From: Bacterioplanoides sp965219715 | Lineage (GTDB): Bacteria > Pseudomonadota > Gammaproteobacteria > Pseudomonadales > Oceanobacteraceae | Reading direction: 5' to 3' | Assembly: GCF_965219715.1 (NCBI RefSeq) | Contig: NZ_OZ244785.1 | Span: 4,712,001-4,776,000, forward strand | DNA length: 64,000 bases | Part shown: piece after piece, positions 17,470 through 25,985 of the stretch | How positions within the stretch are numbered: the stretch's first letter is position 1 | How the letters are laid out: the number at the start of each line of letters is the position of its first letter | Notes under the pieces: model-generated | Database searches by the model: none | What the model saw: the letters and a program-made list of their open reading frames with translations, nothing else | Told to the model about the DNA's origin: nothing | Program-made: the position numbers and the translations under genes

Positions 17470-17552
17470 GAATATTTTTCCCGCCGGATCGGTGGGCCAT
17501 CCATGGCCCTCGATCCTACCGCGACATCCTGTCGCTGCTCAGAAAAACATTC
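17470..17552 (-). repeat. Structured GGA-loop repeat, copy A
   Basis: Read on the minus strand, an outer inverted repeat (17542-17552 with 17470-17480, 10 of 11 matching) encloses two hairpins. Hairpin I is GCGACAGGATGTCGC (17521-17535). Hairpin II is closed by GGATCG/CGATCC (17511-17516 with 17486-17491), with an inner GGGCCATGGATGGCCC. It lies in the mupP-yciK gap in the sense orientation. Confidence 0.75.
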
Positions 17553-17577
17553 CGACGCTACAACCCTCTTATTTGGG

Positions 17578-18267
17578 TTAAAGCTTAATGAAGCTTAAGA
17601 GTTTCTCGGGCGTTTCAATAATGGCATCCGCCTGCCAGTTCTCAGCGCTATCGTCCGCTTCGATATAACCGAAGCTGGCTGCCAGGGTGAACATCTCAGC
17701 GGCTTTGCCTGCTTGTATGTCGCGGATATGATCGCCAACGTACCAGCATTGCTCGGCTTTCAGACCCAAGATTTCTGCGGCTTTTAATAGTGGTTCCGGA
17801 TCAGGCTTTGCTTTGGAAACGTCATCCGGGCAAATCACCACATCACACTGAATATTCAGTTTCTTTAATAGCTCGTCGGTGTAAAGGCGGGGCTTGTTGG
17901 TCACAATACCCCAGCGAATTTCCTGTTTTTCCAGCTCAGCAATGACTGTCTCAAAACCCGGGAAATAGCCACTTAGTGTGCCGATATTGTCGAAGTAGCG
18001 ATCCAGTAATTGCTGACGGTGCTCAATAAAAACACTGGAAGCTGTCGCTAAATCACGACCGGCCTGATCCGGATAGTCAAAGGCGATACGGGTGAGGGCA
18101 GAGCCGCCGTTAGAAACCTGCTCGCGGATTTTTTCGTCCGCCAGTTCTGGTTTGCCCTGATCTTTACGCAGGCCATTAACCACAGCAAAAAAGTCCGGGG
18201 CGGTATCAACCAGGGTGCCGTCTAAATCGAATAAGATTGCCTCAGGTTTCATGCGAGAAGGTGTCAT
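17578..18267 (-). CDS. mupP: N-acetylmuramic acid 6-phosphate phosphatase (HAD)
   Basis: 229 residues. HAD-superfamily phosphatase with motif I DLDGTLVDT (about residues 13-21), motif II IVTNK and motif IV YVGDHIRDIQAG. On sequence alone it could be called Gph. The ubiG-mupP-yciK order, the pseudomonad arrangement, points to MupP, which dephosphorylates MurNAc-6-P in the anhMurNAc recycling route to UDP-MurNAc. Its ATG overlaps the ubiG stop (ATGA), so it is co-translated with ubiG. An in-frame ATG five codons later (MKPEAILFD) is a possible alternative start. Confidence 0.85.
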   Translation of the reverse strand: MTPSRMKPEAILFDLDGTLVDTAPDFFAVVNGLRKDQGKPELADEKIREQVSNGGSALTRIAFDYPDQAGRDLATASSVFIEHRQQLLDRYFDNIGTLSGYFPGFETVIAELEKQEIRWGIVTNKPRLYTDELLKKLNIQCDVVICPDDVSKAKPDPEPLLKAAEILGLKAEQCWYVGDHIRDIQAGKAAEMFTLAASFGYIEADDSAENWQADAIIETPEKLLSFIKL

Positions 18268-18980
18268 TCCGCTTTTTCCGTGGCCATCAGATAGTTAACA
18301 TCGACATCATTATCTTTCAGGCTGTAAATCTTAGTGATTGGGTTATAAACCATACCCGTCATATCGGTAACGGCTAAACCGGCTTCACGACACCAGCGGG
18401 TCATTTCGCTTGGCTTAATAAACTTGTGATAATCGTGGGTGCCTGTTGGAACCAGGCGCAGTAAATATTCTGCACCAATAATCGCGAAGGCATAAGATTT
18501 CGGATTGCGGTTAATGGTGGAGAAAATCACCTTGCCGCCAGGCTTAACCAGTTTGTGGCACGCTTTAATAATGGAAAGCGGATCTGGAACGTGTTCCAGC
18601 ATTTCCAGGCAGGTCACCACGTCAAAGGATTCCGGCTGTTGTTCTGCCAGTTCTTCTACCGGGATACATTGGTAGTCCACTTTTACGCCGCTTTCTAACG
18701 CATGCAGTTTCGCGGTGTTCAGATTAGCCTGACCCATGTCGATACCGGTAACATCAGCACCACGTTGAGCCATCGCTTCTGACAGAATGCCACCGCCGCA
18801 GCCGACATCCAGCACCTTTTTGCCAGCCAGATGAGCGATGCGATCGACGTAATTAGTCCGCAGTGGGTTAATTTCGTGAAGCGGTTTAAATTCGCTTTCC
18901 AGGTCCCACCAACGAGTGGCCAGAGCTTCAAATTTAGCGATTTCTGCGCTGTCTACATTCTGCGCTTTTTCAGTGCTCAT
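18264..18980 (-). CDS. ubiG: Ubiquinone biosynthesis O-methyltransferase
   Basis: 238 residues. Class I SAM-dependent methyltransferase performing both O-methylations of ubiquinone synthesis. Visible motifs: FEALATRWWDLESEFKPLH (UbiG N-terminus), SAM motif I VLDVGCGGGILSE (about residues 55-67), CLEMLEHVPDP and the C-terminal GTHDYHKFIKPSEM. The start MSTEKAQNVDSAEIAKFEAL fits the family. It is the first gene of the ubiG-mupP-yciK unit. Confidence 0.95.
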   Translation of the reverse strand: MSTEKAQNVDSAEIAKFEALATRWWDLESEFKPLHEINPLRTNYVDRIAHLAGKKVLDVGCGGGILSEAMAQRGADVTGIDMGQANLNTAKLHALESGVKVDYQCIPVEELAEQQPESFDVVTCLEMLEHVPDPLSIIKACHKLVKPGGKVIFSTINRNPKSYAFAIIGAEYLLRLVPTGTHDYHKFIKPSEMTRWCREAGLAVTDMTGMVYNPITKIYSLKDNDVDVNYLMATEKAE

Positions 18981-19044
18981 ATCTTTTCCCTAATTCTCAG
19001 GAATAAGTCGCCGGAGTAATTAAGCCGCCGGGAACATATCTTCA

Positions 19045-19155
19045 GAGTTTAAAGCAGAGACTTTTTCGAGAGCAGCAACAGGATGTTGCGATCGCCCGGC
19101 AGGTACATGGACGTGCCTTCTGGGCGACGGTAGAAAAAGTGTCTGCTTTGAACTC
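19045..19155 (+). repeat. Structured GGA-loop repeat, copy B, with 23-bp terminal inverted repeats
   Basis: Outer arms 19045-19067 and 19133-19155 are inverted repeats matching at 21 of 23 positions. Inside are hairpin I GCAACAGGATGTTGC (19075-19089) and hairpin II closed by TCGCCC/GGGCGA (19092-19097 with 19122-19127), with the inner loop ATGGAC. GGA orientation is on the plus strand, antisense to the flanking minus-strand genes mtaD and ubiG. Confidence 0.75.
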
Positions 19156-19167
19156 CTTAAATTAATT

Positions 19168-20490
19168 TTAATTTTGCGAAATTTTCTTCTGCCACTGCAC
19201 TGCATTGGCAATTAACTGTTCTTCATCCAGGCCGCTGGCTTCGCTTAACTGGCCTTTTTCCAACAAGGCTTTGCCTTCAACCCAAACGTACTCGGTGGCA
19301 CGACTCGAATCGGTATAAACCAGCTGCGAAATTGGATCGTACAGTGGGTTCTGGCCCAGCTGAGATAAATTCACTGCCTGCATGTCAGCCCACTTGCCAA
19401 CGTCCAGCGAACCAACCTGGTCATCAATGCCCAAAGATTTGGCGCTGCCAATGGTGGCCATTTCCAAAGCCTGCCAGGCGGGCAGGGCTGCGGCATCTTC
19501 AGCGACGGCTTTGGCCAGCATTGCGGCAGTTTTCATTTCGCCCTGAATATTTAAATCGTTATTGCTGGCGGCACCGTCGGTTCCCAAACCTAAATTAATG
19601 CCATTGCTTAACAGCTTGGCGGTTGGGCAAAAACCACTGGCCAGTTTTAAGTTGGATTCCGGACAATGCACAACCGAAGCGCCGGTTTGTTTCAGAATCT
19701 GAATATCGTCGTCAGAAATCTGCGTCATATGCACGCAGCTGACACGCTCGGTTAAAAAACCTAAGTCGGCTAAACGCTGAGTTGGACGTTTGCCTTTTTC
19801 TTCCAGGCTTTGTGCGACTTCAAAAGCGGTTTCGTGCAAATGAATCTGAACCGGAATATCCAGCTGATCTGCCAGTGTGGTGACTTCTTTTAATGGCGCA
19901 TCGGAAACGGTATATGGGGCGTGTGGCCCAAGACCCAGCGTAATACGCGGTTGGTTGTGATAGTGCTTGTGTGCAGCGACGGCTTTTTCAATGTAGTCGT
20001 CGGCGTTCTGAGCAAAGTTCGTCGGGAAATCCAGAATCGGCGTAAAGCTGACATTACGGATGCCGGATTCGACCGCCGCTTGTGCGCCTTGATGCGGATA
20101 GAAATACATATCGGAATAGGTGGTCGTGCCACACTTCAGCATTTCTGCAATAGCTAAACGTGTGCCGTCCAGAACAAACTCACCGGTTGTCCATTTGGCT
20201 TCCGCAGGCCAGATGTGTTCGTTTAACCAGGTCATTAGCGGCAGGTCATCGGCCAAACCACGGAATAATGACATCGCTGCATGGCCGTGGGCGTTCACAT
20301 AGCCTGGCAATAAAATATGGTCATTTAACTCAACAACCTGATCAGCTTCATGGCTGGTGGCTTGTTGATCCTGAATGGCCAGAATCTTACCGTCTTTCAC
20401 AAATACCGCCTGGTTGTGCAGTACGGTGCGGCTGTGGGATGCACTTAATGGTGCGACCCAGCGTGCGTTAATCTGAATATCGGCCTGCAT
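19168..20490 (-). CDS. mtaD: 5-methylthioadenosine / S-adenosylhomocysteine deaminase (TRZ/ATZ family)
   Basis: 440 residues. Amidohydrolase of the MTA/SAH deaminase family. Metal-binding HAH is in GYVNAHGHAAMSLFRG (about residues 62-77), followed by GLGPHAPYTVSD, IHLHETAFE, SCVHMTQ, VVHCPESN and GTDGAASNNDLN, which together provide the His and Asp ligands. It deaminates methylthioadenosine or S-adenosylhomocysteine to the inosine derivatives. In pseudomonads mtnA follows between this gene and gyrA; here mtnA is absent and gyrA is divergent across 292 bases. Confidence 0.88.
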   Translation of the reverse strand: MQADIQINARWVAPLSASHSRTVLHNQAVFVKDGKILAIQDQQATSHEADQVVELNDHILLPGYVNAHGHAAMSLFRGLADDLPLMTWLNEHIWPAEAKWTTGEFVLDGTRLAIAEMLKCGTTTYSDMYFYPHQGAQAAVESGIRNVSFTPILDFPTNFAQNADDYIEKAVAAHKHYHNQPRITLGLGPHAPYTVSDAPLKEVTTLADQLDIPVQIHLHETAFEVAQSLEEKGKRPTQRLADLGFLTERVSCVHMTQISDDDIQILKQTGASVVHCPESNLKLASGFCPTAKLLSNGINLGLGTDGAASNNDLNIQGEMKTAAMLAKAVAEDAAALPAWQALEMATIGSAKSLGIDDQVGSLDVGKWADMQAVNLSQLGQNPLYDPISQLVYTDSSRATEYVWVEGKALLEKGQLSEASGLDEEQLIANAVQWQKKISQN

Positions 20491-20637
20491 GTATCAGGGT
20501 TCCGGATCTGCTAATCAAAGTGGTGGGAGAGTATATCCGATTTTTACCAATCTCTCAGAGCTTGTTGTGGCTCTGGAGGAAAGGAATTTTCTGTCTGTTT
20601 TTTGAGCGATTTAGACAGGTGTCTGAAAGCAAAAATC

Positions 20638-20666
20638 GCTGAGAGCGCGATACAGGAGCTCTCAGC
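20638..20666. other. Perfect 9-bp stem-loop upstream of gyrA
   Basis: GCTGAGAGC pairs with GCTCTCAGC around an 11-base loop containing AGGA. It lies between the divergent mtaD and gyrA genes with no T run, so a leader hairpin or operator is more likely than a terminator. Nothing else definite was seen in this 292-bp gap. Confidence 0.4.
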
Positions 20667-20782
20667 GGGTATTTCCTTGTTTTTCTTCGGTTTTTGGTTG
20701 GCAACTGTGATATGCTCCGATGCTTTGTATTTAACGTTCAAGCAGAGCGTTAACCCTTTAAAAAGGAACAGGTCGGATATCT

Positions 20783-23419
20783 ATGGGTGAGTTAGCCAAA
20801 GAAGTACTGCCAATTAACATTGAGGACGAGCTGCAGCAGTCGTACCTTGATTATGCCATGAGCGTAATTGTTGGCCGTGCATTACCAGACGTGCGTGACG
20901 GTTTAAAACCGGTACACCGTCGTGTGTTACATGCCATGAACGTACTGGGCAATGACTGGAATAAGCCGTACAAAAAATCCGCCCGTGTGGTGGGTGACGT
21001 AATCGGTAAATACCACCCTCACGGTGACTCTGCGGTATACGACACCATCGTGCGTATGGCTCAGGACTTCTCCATGCGTTATATGATGGTGGATGGTCAG
21101 GGTAACTTTGGTTCGATCGACGGCGACTCTGCGGCGGCGATGCGTTATACCGAAGTACGTATGGCGAAAATCAGCCATAGCATGCTGGGTGATATTGAAA
21201 AAGAAACCGTTGATTGGGTGCCAAACTACGATGGTACTGAGCAGATTCCGGAAGTACTGCCGACCCGTATTCCGAACCTGCTGGTAAACGGTTCTTCTGG
21301 TATTGCTGTTGGTATGGCAACCAATATTCCTCCTCATAACATCACCGAAGTACTGAACGGTACGCTGGCGCTGATCGACAATCCGGATCTGGATGTTGAT
21401 GGCCTGATGGAATATATCCCGGGCCCGGATTTCCCAACCGGTGCATTCATTAATGGTCGTGACGGTATTGTTGATGCGTACCGTACCGGTCGTGGCCGTA
21501 TCTATATGCGTGCCAAGCACCACTTCGAAGAAAACGAAAAGAACGACAAAGTTTCGATCATTTTCACCGAAATTCCTTACCAGGTGAATAAAGCTCGTCT
21601 AATTGAGAAAATCGCCGAGCTGGTCAAAGACAAAAAAATCGAAGGCATTACCGAGCTGCGTGATGAATCCGATAAAGACGGTATGCGTATCGTTGTGGAA
21701 TTGCGTCGTGGCGAAATGCCGGAAGTGGTTCTGAACAATCTGTTTGCACAAACCCAGCTGCAAACGGTCTTTGGTATTAACACCGTTGCACTGGTGGATG
21801 GTCAGCCACGTACGCTGAACCTTAAAGAGCTGCTGGATGCCTTTGTTAAACACCGTCGTGAAGTGGTGACTCGTCGTACCATTTTCGAACTGCGTAAAGC
21901 CCGTGAGCGTGGTCATATTCTCGAAGGTCTGGCATTAGCGCTGGCGAATATCGATCCGGTAATCGAACTGATCAAACGCTCTCCAACGGCTGCCGAAGCA
22001 AAAGAAGCATTGATCAACACCGCCTGGGAGCCGGGTGATGTGTCTGACATGCTGGAGCGTGCCGGTGAAGATGCCTGTCGTCCGGATGACCTGCCAGAGC
22101 AGTATGGTTTCCGTGACGGTCGTTATTACTTATCTCCGGTTCAGGCTCAGGCGATTCTGGATTTGCGTCTGCAAAAACTGACCGGCCTTGAGCACGAAAA
22201 ACTGATCGAAGAATATCAGGTTAAATTAGCGGAAATTGCTGAGTATCTGGAAATCCTGGGTAGCGCTGAGCGTTTGATGCAGGTTATTCGTGAAGAATTA
22301 GAAGCGATTCGTGAAGAATACGGCGATGACCGTCGTACTGAAATTATCGCGCAAAAACGTGATCTGACCATGGCGGATCTGATTCCGGAAGAAGATCTGG
22401 TTCTGACTCTGTCTCACGGTGGTTACGCCAAAACTCAACCGATGGATACCTACCAGGCGCAGCGTCGCGGTGGTAAAGGTAAGTCGGCGACTTCGGTGAA
22501 AGACGAAGATTTTGTTGAGCATTTATTGGTGGTGAACAGCCACGATACCGTGTTGTGTTTCACCGATGCCGGTAAAGTCTATTGGTTAACCGTTTACGAT
22601 ATTCCGCAAGCGGGCCGTAACGCCAAAGGTCGTCCGATTGTTAACGTGTTGAATTTATCCGAAGAAGGCGAGCGAATTACCGCAATTCTGCCGGTGGATG
22701 AATACAGCGCTGATCGTTATGTATTTATGGCGACTTCTAAAGGCACGGTTAAGAAAACCTCTCTGGATCAGTTCTCACGTCCACGTTCTACAGGCCTGAT
22801 TGCCTGTGAACTGGATGATGGTGATCACCTTGTTGGCGTTGCCATTACTGATGGCTCGAAAGACATTCTGATGATGTCAGATGCTGGTAAGGCAGTACGT
22901 TTCAGCGAAGAAGCGGTTCGTCCAATGGGTCGTACCGCACGTGGTGTTCGTGGTATCAAGCTTGCCGATGATCAGAATGTAATCTCTCTGATTATTCCGG
23001 AAGAAGGCGGCACCATTCTGACGGCTTCTGAGCGTGGTTTCGGTAAGCGTACTGCGGTAACTGAATTCCCAACCAAAGGCCGTGGCACTCAGGGTGTTAT
23101 CGCTATGGTAACCAGCGAGCGTAATGGTTCTCTGGTGGGTGCTGTTCAGGTATTCGAAAACGACGAAGTGATGCTGGTTTCTGACCAGGGCACATTGGTT
23201 CGTACCCGCGTTAATGAGGTTTCTCAATTGGGCCGTAATACTCAGGGTGTGACTCTGATTAAAGTGTCTGAAAAAGAGAAGCTGGTGGGTGTTGAGCGTA
23301 TTTGTGATGCTGACGAAGATGAAGAAAATCTGGATGCTGAAAATGCAGAGGGTGTAGAAAATACTCCTGATATTGAAAGCAATGGCGATGCTGAAGGCGA
23401 TGCGCCAGTCGCTGAGTAA
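20783..23419 (+). CDS. gyrA: DNA gyrase subunit A
   Basis: 878 residues, full length. GyrA breaks and rejoins DNA during ATP-driven negative supercoiling. The active-site tyrosine is in AAMRYTEVRM (about residue 122). The quinolone-resistance region HPHGDSAVYDTIVR carries the susceptible-type Ser and Asp. The C-terminal beta-pinwheel has the GyrA box QRRGGKG (about residue 560) and repeated GVRGIKL-type strands. The last ~40 residues are strongly acidic, the regulatory tail seen in E. coli-type GyrA. AAAAGGAACAG precedes the start. Confidence 0.98.
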   Translation: MGELAKEVLPINIEDELQQSYLDYAMSVIVGRALPDVRDGLKPVHRRVLHAMNVLGNDWNKPYKKSARVVGDVIGKYHPHGDSAVYDTIVRMAQDFSMRYMMVDGQGNFGSIDGDSAAAMRYTEVRMAKISHSMLGDIEKETVDWVPNYDGTEQIPEVLPTRIPNLLVNGSSGIAVGMATNIPPHNITEVLNGTLALIDNPDLDVDGLMEYIPGPDFPTGAFINGRDGIVDAYRTGRGRIYMRAKHHFEENEKNDKVSIIFTEIPYQVNKARLIEKIAELVKDKKIEGITELRDESDKDGMRIVVELRRGEMPEVVLNNLFAQTQLQTVFGINTVALVDGQPRTLNLKELLDAFVKHRREVVTRRTIFELRKARERGHILEGLALALANIDPVIELIKRSPTAAEAKEALINTAWEPGDVSDMLERAGEDACRPDDLPEQYGFRDGRYYLSPVQAQAILDLRLQKLTGLEHEKLIEEYQVKLAEIAEYLEILGSAERLMQVIREELEAIREEYGDDRRTEIIAQKRDLTMADLIPEEDLVLTLSHGGYAKTQPMDTYQAQRRGGKGKSATSVKDEDFVEHLLVVNSHDTVLCFTDAGKVYWLTVYDIPQAGRNAKGRPIVNVLNLSEEGERITAILPVDEYSADRYVFMATSKGTVKKTSLDQFSRPRSTGLIACELDDGDHLVGVAITDGSKDILMMSDAGKAVRFSEEAVRPMGRTARGVRGIKLADDQNVISLIIPEEGGTILTASERGFGKRTAVTEFPTKGRGTQGVIAMVTSERNGSLVGAVQVFENDEVMLVSDQGTLVRTRVNEVSQLGRNTQGVTLIKVSEKEKLVGVERICDADEDEENLDAENAEGVENTPDIESNGDAEGDAPVAE

Positions 23420-23426
23420 GCATCCG

Positions 23427-23455
23427 AAAAACACCCGCAACAGCGGGTGTTTTCT
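23427..23455 (+). terminator. Terminator after gyrA
   Basis: AAAACACCCGC (23428-23438) pairs with GCGGGTGTTTT (23443-23453), and the run ends in T-rich sequence. The stem would also function on the minus strand. Confidence 0.9.
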
Positions 23456-23501
23456 TCTTGTGAAAAAATTTATACAAACAAACTATTTGTAGATCGAGCA
23501 T

Positions 23502-24584
23502 ATGACCCGAGCATTTAATTTTTGTGCAGGCCCGGCGGCTTTGCCAACAGCAGTTTTAGAACGCGCTCAGCAGGAAATGGCAGACTGGCATGGCAAGGGC
23601 CTGTCCATTATGGAAATGAGCCACCGTAGCAAAGAGTTTGTTTCTGTTGCTGAAAAAGCCGAGCAGGATCTGCGCGACTTAATGCAGATTCCGGATAACT
23701 ACAAAGTTCTGTTTATGCAGGGCGGTGCCAGCAGTCAGTTCGCGATGATTCCGATGAACCTGCTACGCGGCAAGTCGAAAGCTGACTACATTAATACCGG
23801 TCAATGGTCTAAAAAAGCGATTGCTGAAGCCAAACGTTATTGCGACGTCAATATTGCAGCGACGACCGAAGACAATGGTTTTTCTTCTGCGCCAACCCAG
23901 GATGAGCTGAATTTATCCGCTGATGCGGCTTACGTTCATTACTGCCCGAACGAAACCATTGGTGGCGTGAAGTTCGATTATATTCCGGAAACTGGCGATG
24001 TGCCGCTGGTGGCGGATTTTTCTTCGGCCATTCTTTCGGAAGAAGTAGATGTTTCTAAGTTCGGTATGATTTACGCCGGCGCTCAGAAAAACATCGGCCC
24101 TGCTGGTCTGTGTGTCGTTATTATTCGCGAAGATTTATTAGGCGAAACAATTGAAGGCACACCAACCATGTTTAATTACAAGGTTGCTGCTGACAATGGC
24201 TCTATGTACAACACACCACCAAGCTATAGCTGGTACCTGGCTGGTCTGGTGTTTGAGTGGTTAAAAGAGCAGGGTGGCGTTGCTGCTATGGCTGAAGTTA
24301 ATCAGCGCAAAGCTCAGAAGTTGTACGATTATATCGATGGCAGTGGTTTTTATGCTAACCCGGTTGCTAAAAACAATCGCTCGATCATGAATGTACCTTT
24401 CACGCTGAAAGATGATGCGCTGGATAAAACCTTCCTGGCAGAAAGCGAAGCGGCAGGTTTGTTAAATCTGGCAGGTCACCGCAGTGTTGGTGGTATGCGC
24501 GCAAGTATTTATAACGCAGTGCCGGAAGCTGGCGTGGATGCGTTAATTGAATTTATGGCTGAGTTTGCGGCTAAAAATTCATAG
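23502..24584 (+). CDS. serC: Phosphoserine aminotransferase
   Basis: 360 residues. Class V PLP enzyme converting 3-phosphohydroxypyruvate to phosphoserine (serine pathway), and 4-phosphohydroxythreonine formation in PLP biosynthesis. The N-terminus FNFCAGPAALP, the phosphate-binding GGASSQFAMIPMNLL and the Schiff-base lysine in YAGAQKNIGPAGLCVV (about residue 195) are diagnostic, and the length equals the family. It starts 82 bases after gyrA, following its terminator. Downstream lies a 285-bp gap holding two inverted copies of a structured repeat. Confidence 0.97.
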   Translation: MTRAFNFCAGPAALPTAVLERAQQEMADWHGKGLSIMEMSHRSKEFVSVAEKAEQDLRDLMQIPDNYKVLFMQGGASSQFAMIPMNLLRGKSKADYINTGQWSKKAIAEAKRYCDVNIAATTEDNGFSSAPTQDELNLSADAAYVHYCPNETIGGVKFDYIPETGDVPLVADFSSAILSEEVDVSKFGMIYAGAQKNIGPAGLCVVIIREDLLGETIEGTPTMFNYKVAADNGSMYNTPPSYSWYLAGLVFEWLKEQGGVAAMAEVNQRKAQKLYDYIDGSGFYANPVAKNNRSIMNVPFTLKDDALDKTFLAESEAAGLLNLAGHRSVGGMRASIYNAVPEAGVDALIEFMAEFAAKNS

Positions 24585-24614
24585 ATTTAAATTAAAGAAA
24601 TTTTAGCTCCTAGT

Positions 24615-24704
24615 CATATTGTTCTTCAAAAGCAGCGACAGGATGTCGCGTTAGGATCAAGGCACATGGACGTGACACTGATCCGGCGGCTGAAGAATTA
24701 TATG
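24615..24704 (+). repeat. Structured GGA-loop repeat, copy C
   Basis: Outer arms 24615-24628 and 24691-24704 pair at 12 of 14 positions. Hairpin I is GCGACAGGATGTCGC (24635-24649). Hairpin II is closed by GGATCA/TGATCC (24654-24659 with 24679-24684), with CACATGGACGTG inside. Same sense as serC and pheA. Confidence 0.75.
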
Positions 24705-24744
24705 GCTGGTGGCGAATAATCAGATAAATATTGGCGAGAAAGGT

Positions 24745-24836
24745 GGGCTGTTATTCGGCCGCACTCATCACAAGGAGCGTCCCTGCATCCTTTGATGAGC
24801 ACGCAACATCCATGTTGCTGCTATGAAAAACAGACC
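24745..24836 (-). repeat. Structured GGA-loop repeat, copy D
   Basis: Inverted relative to copy C. Outer arms 24745-24756 and 24825-24836 pair at 10 of 12 positions. Hairpin I on the minus strand is GCAACATGGATGTTGC (24803-24818). Hairpin II is closed by CTCATCA/TGATGAG (24764-24770 with 24793-24799), with an AGGGAC loop. It lies antisense to pheA, 34 bases before its start codon. Confidence 0.65.
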
Positions 24837-24869
24837 ATCTTCCTCTGCCTGGATGGGATTGGAAGCGGC

Positions 24870-25982
24870 ATGAGCGAAACCGTCTTGGGTGAACAGCAGG
24901 AACTTGAGGTTTTACGTAATAAAATCGATAGCCTGGATAAAGAAATCCATAAGCTGATTAATGAGCGCGCACGCTGTGCTCAGGAAGTCGCAGAGGTAAA
25001 ACAAAAATACGCCGCTCCTGGTGAGCATGTGGTGTTTTACCGTCCTGAGCGTGAAGCTCAGGTCTTGCGTAAAGTCATGGATCGTAATGAAGGCCCGCTG
25101 GCTGATGAGTCAATGGCACGTTTATTCCGCGAGATTATGTCTCAGTGCCTGGCGTTAGAAGAGCCTTTAAACGTGGCGTATTTAGGCCCGGAAGGTACCT
25201 TTACTCAGCAAGCGGCAGTGAAGCACTTTGGTCATGCTGTTCAGTGTACTGGTCAGGTTTCTATTGCTGATGTGTTTCGTGAAGTAGAAAGCGGTAATGC
25301 GAACTACGGCGTTGTTCCGGTGGAGAATTCGACTGAAGGTGTCGTAACTCATACGCTGGATACCTTTGTTCATTCCAATCTGAATATCTGCGGCGAAGTT
25401 GCTCTGCGCATTCACCATCATTTGCTGGTCAAAGAAAGCGAAACAGAAAGTGAGATTAAAAAGATTTATTCTCACGCCCAGTCACTGGGTCAGTGTCGTT
25501 TATGGTTGGATCAGAATTATCCGAACGTAGAGCGTATTCCGGTGAGCTCAAATGCCGAAGCGGCTAAGCGCGCAGCACAAGAGCCAGCTGCAGCTGCTAT
25601 TGCTTCAGAGGCCGCGGCGGAGTTGTACGATCTGGTGATGAAAAATGCCAAGATCGAAGATCGTCCGGATAACACCACGCGTTTCCTGATTATTGGTCCG
25701 CAAAAAACCATGGCTTCTGGCGAAGACAAAACCTCAATTCTGGTGTCCAGCCGCAATCAGCCAGGTGCTTTATATCAGGTGCTGGAGCCGTTCCATCAGG
25801 CGGGCATCAGCATGACTCGTATTGAGAGTCGTCCTTCTGAATCTGGTACCTGGAATTACGTATTCTTTATTGATTTTGAAGGCCATGCAGACGACGCGCA
25901 TATCGCACCAGTGCTGGAAAATCTGCGCAATATCTCTGTTGATTTTAAATGTCTGGGTTCTTACCCAAAAGCGGTGCTTTAA
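24870..25982 (+). CDS. pheA: Bifunctional chorismate mutase / prephenate dehydratase
   Basis: 370 residues from the ATG at 24870 (MSETVLGEQQ). An upstream in-frame start at 24792 lies inside repeat copy D and adds an unconserved Cys-rich stretch. The N-terminal AroQ chorismate mutase (LRNKIDSLDKEIHKLINERA) leads into prephenate dehydratase (VAYLGPEGTFTQQAA, YGVVPVENSTEG, NTTRFLIIG), and a C-terminal ACT domain (KTSILVSSRNQPGALYQVL, with IESRPS) senses phenylalanine. It catalyses the two steps from chorismate to phenylpyruvate. It is followed by hisC three bases after the stop, in the aromatic operon. Confidence 0.95.
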   Translation: MSETVLGEQQELEVLRNKIDSLDKEIHKLINERARCAQEVAEVKQKYAAPGEHVVFYRPEREAQVLRKVMDRNEGPLADESMARLFREIMSQCLALEEPLNVAYLGPEGTFTQQAAVKHFGHAVQCTGQVSIADVFREVESGNANYGVVPVENSTEGVVTHTLDTFVHSNLNICGEVALRIHHHLLVKESETESEIKKIYSHAQSLGQCRLWLDQNYPNVERIPVSSNAEAAKRAAQEPAAAAIASEAAAELYDLVMKNAKIEDRPDNTTRFLIIGPQKTMASGEDKTSILVSSRNQPGALYQVLEPFHQAGISMTRIESRPSESGTWNYVFFIDFEGHADDAHIAPVLENLRNISVDFKCLGSYPKAVL

Positions 25983-25985
25983 ATT

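Noticed and set aside
20783..23419. Possible quinolone-resistance change in GyrA
   Set aside because: The Ser and Asp positions of the resistance region are the susceptible residues.
24792..24869. Upstream extension of pheA beginning MMSTQHPCCCYEK
   Set aside because: It falls inside repeat copy D and adds residues not seen in PheA; the ATG at 24870 gives the normal length.
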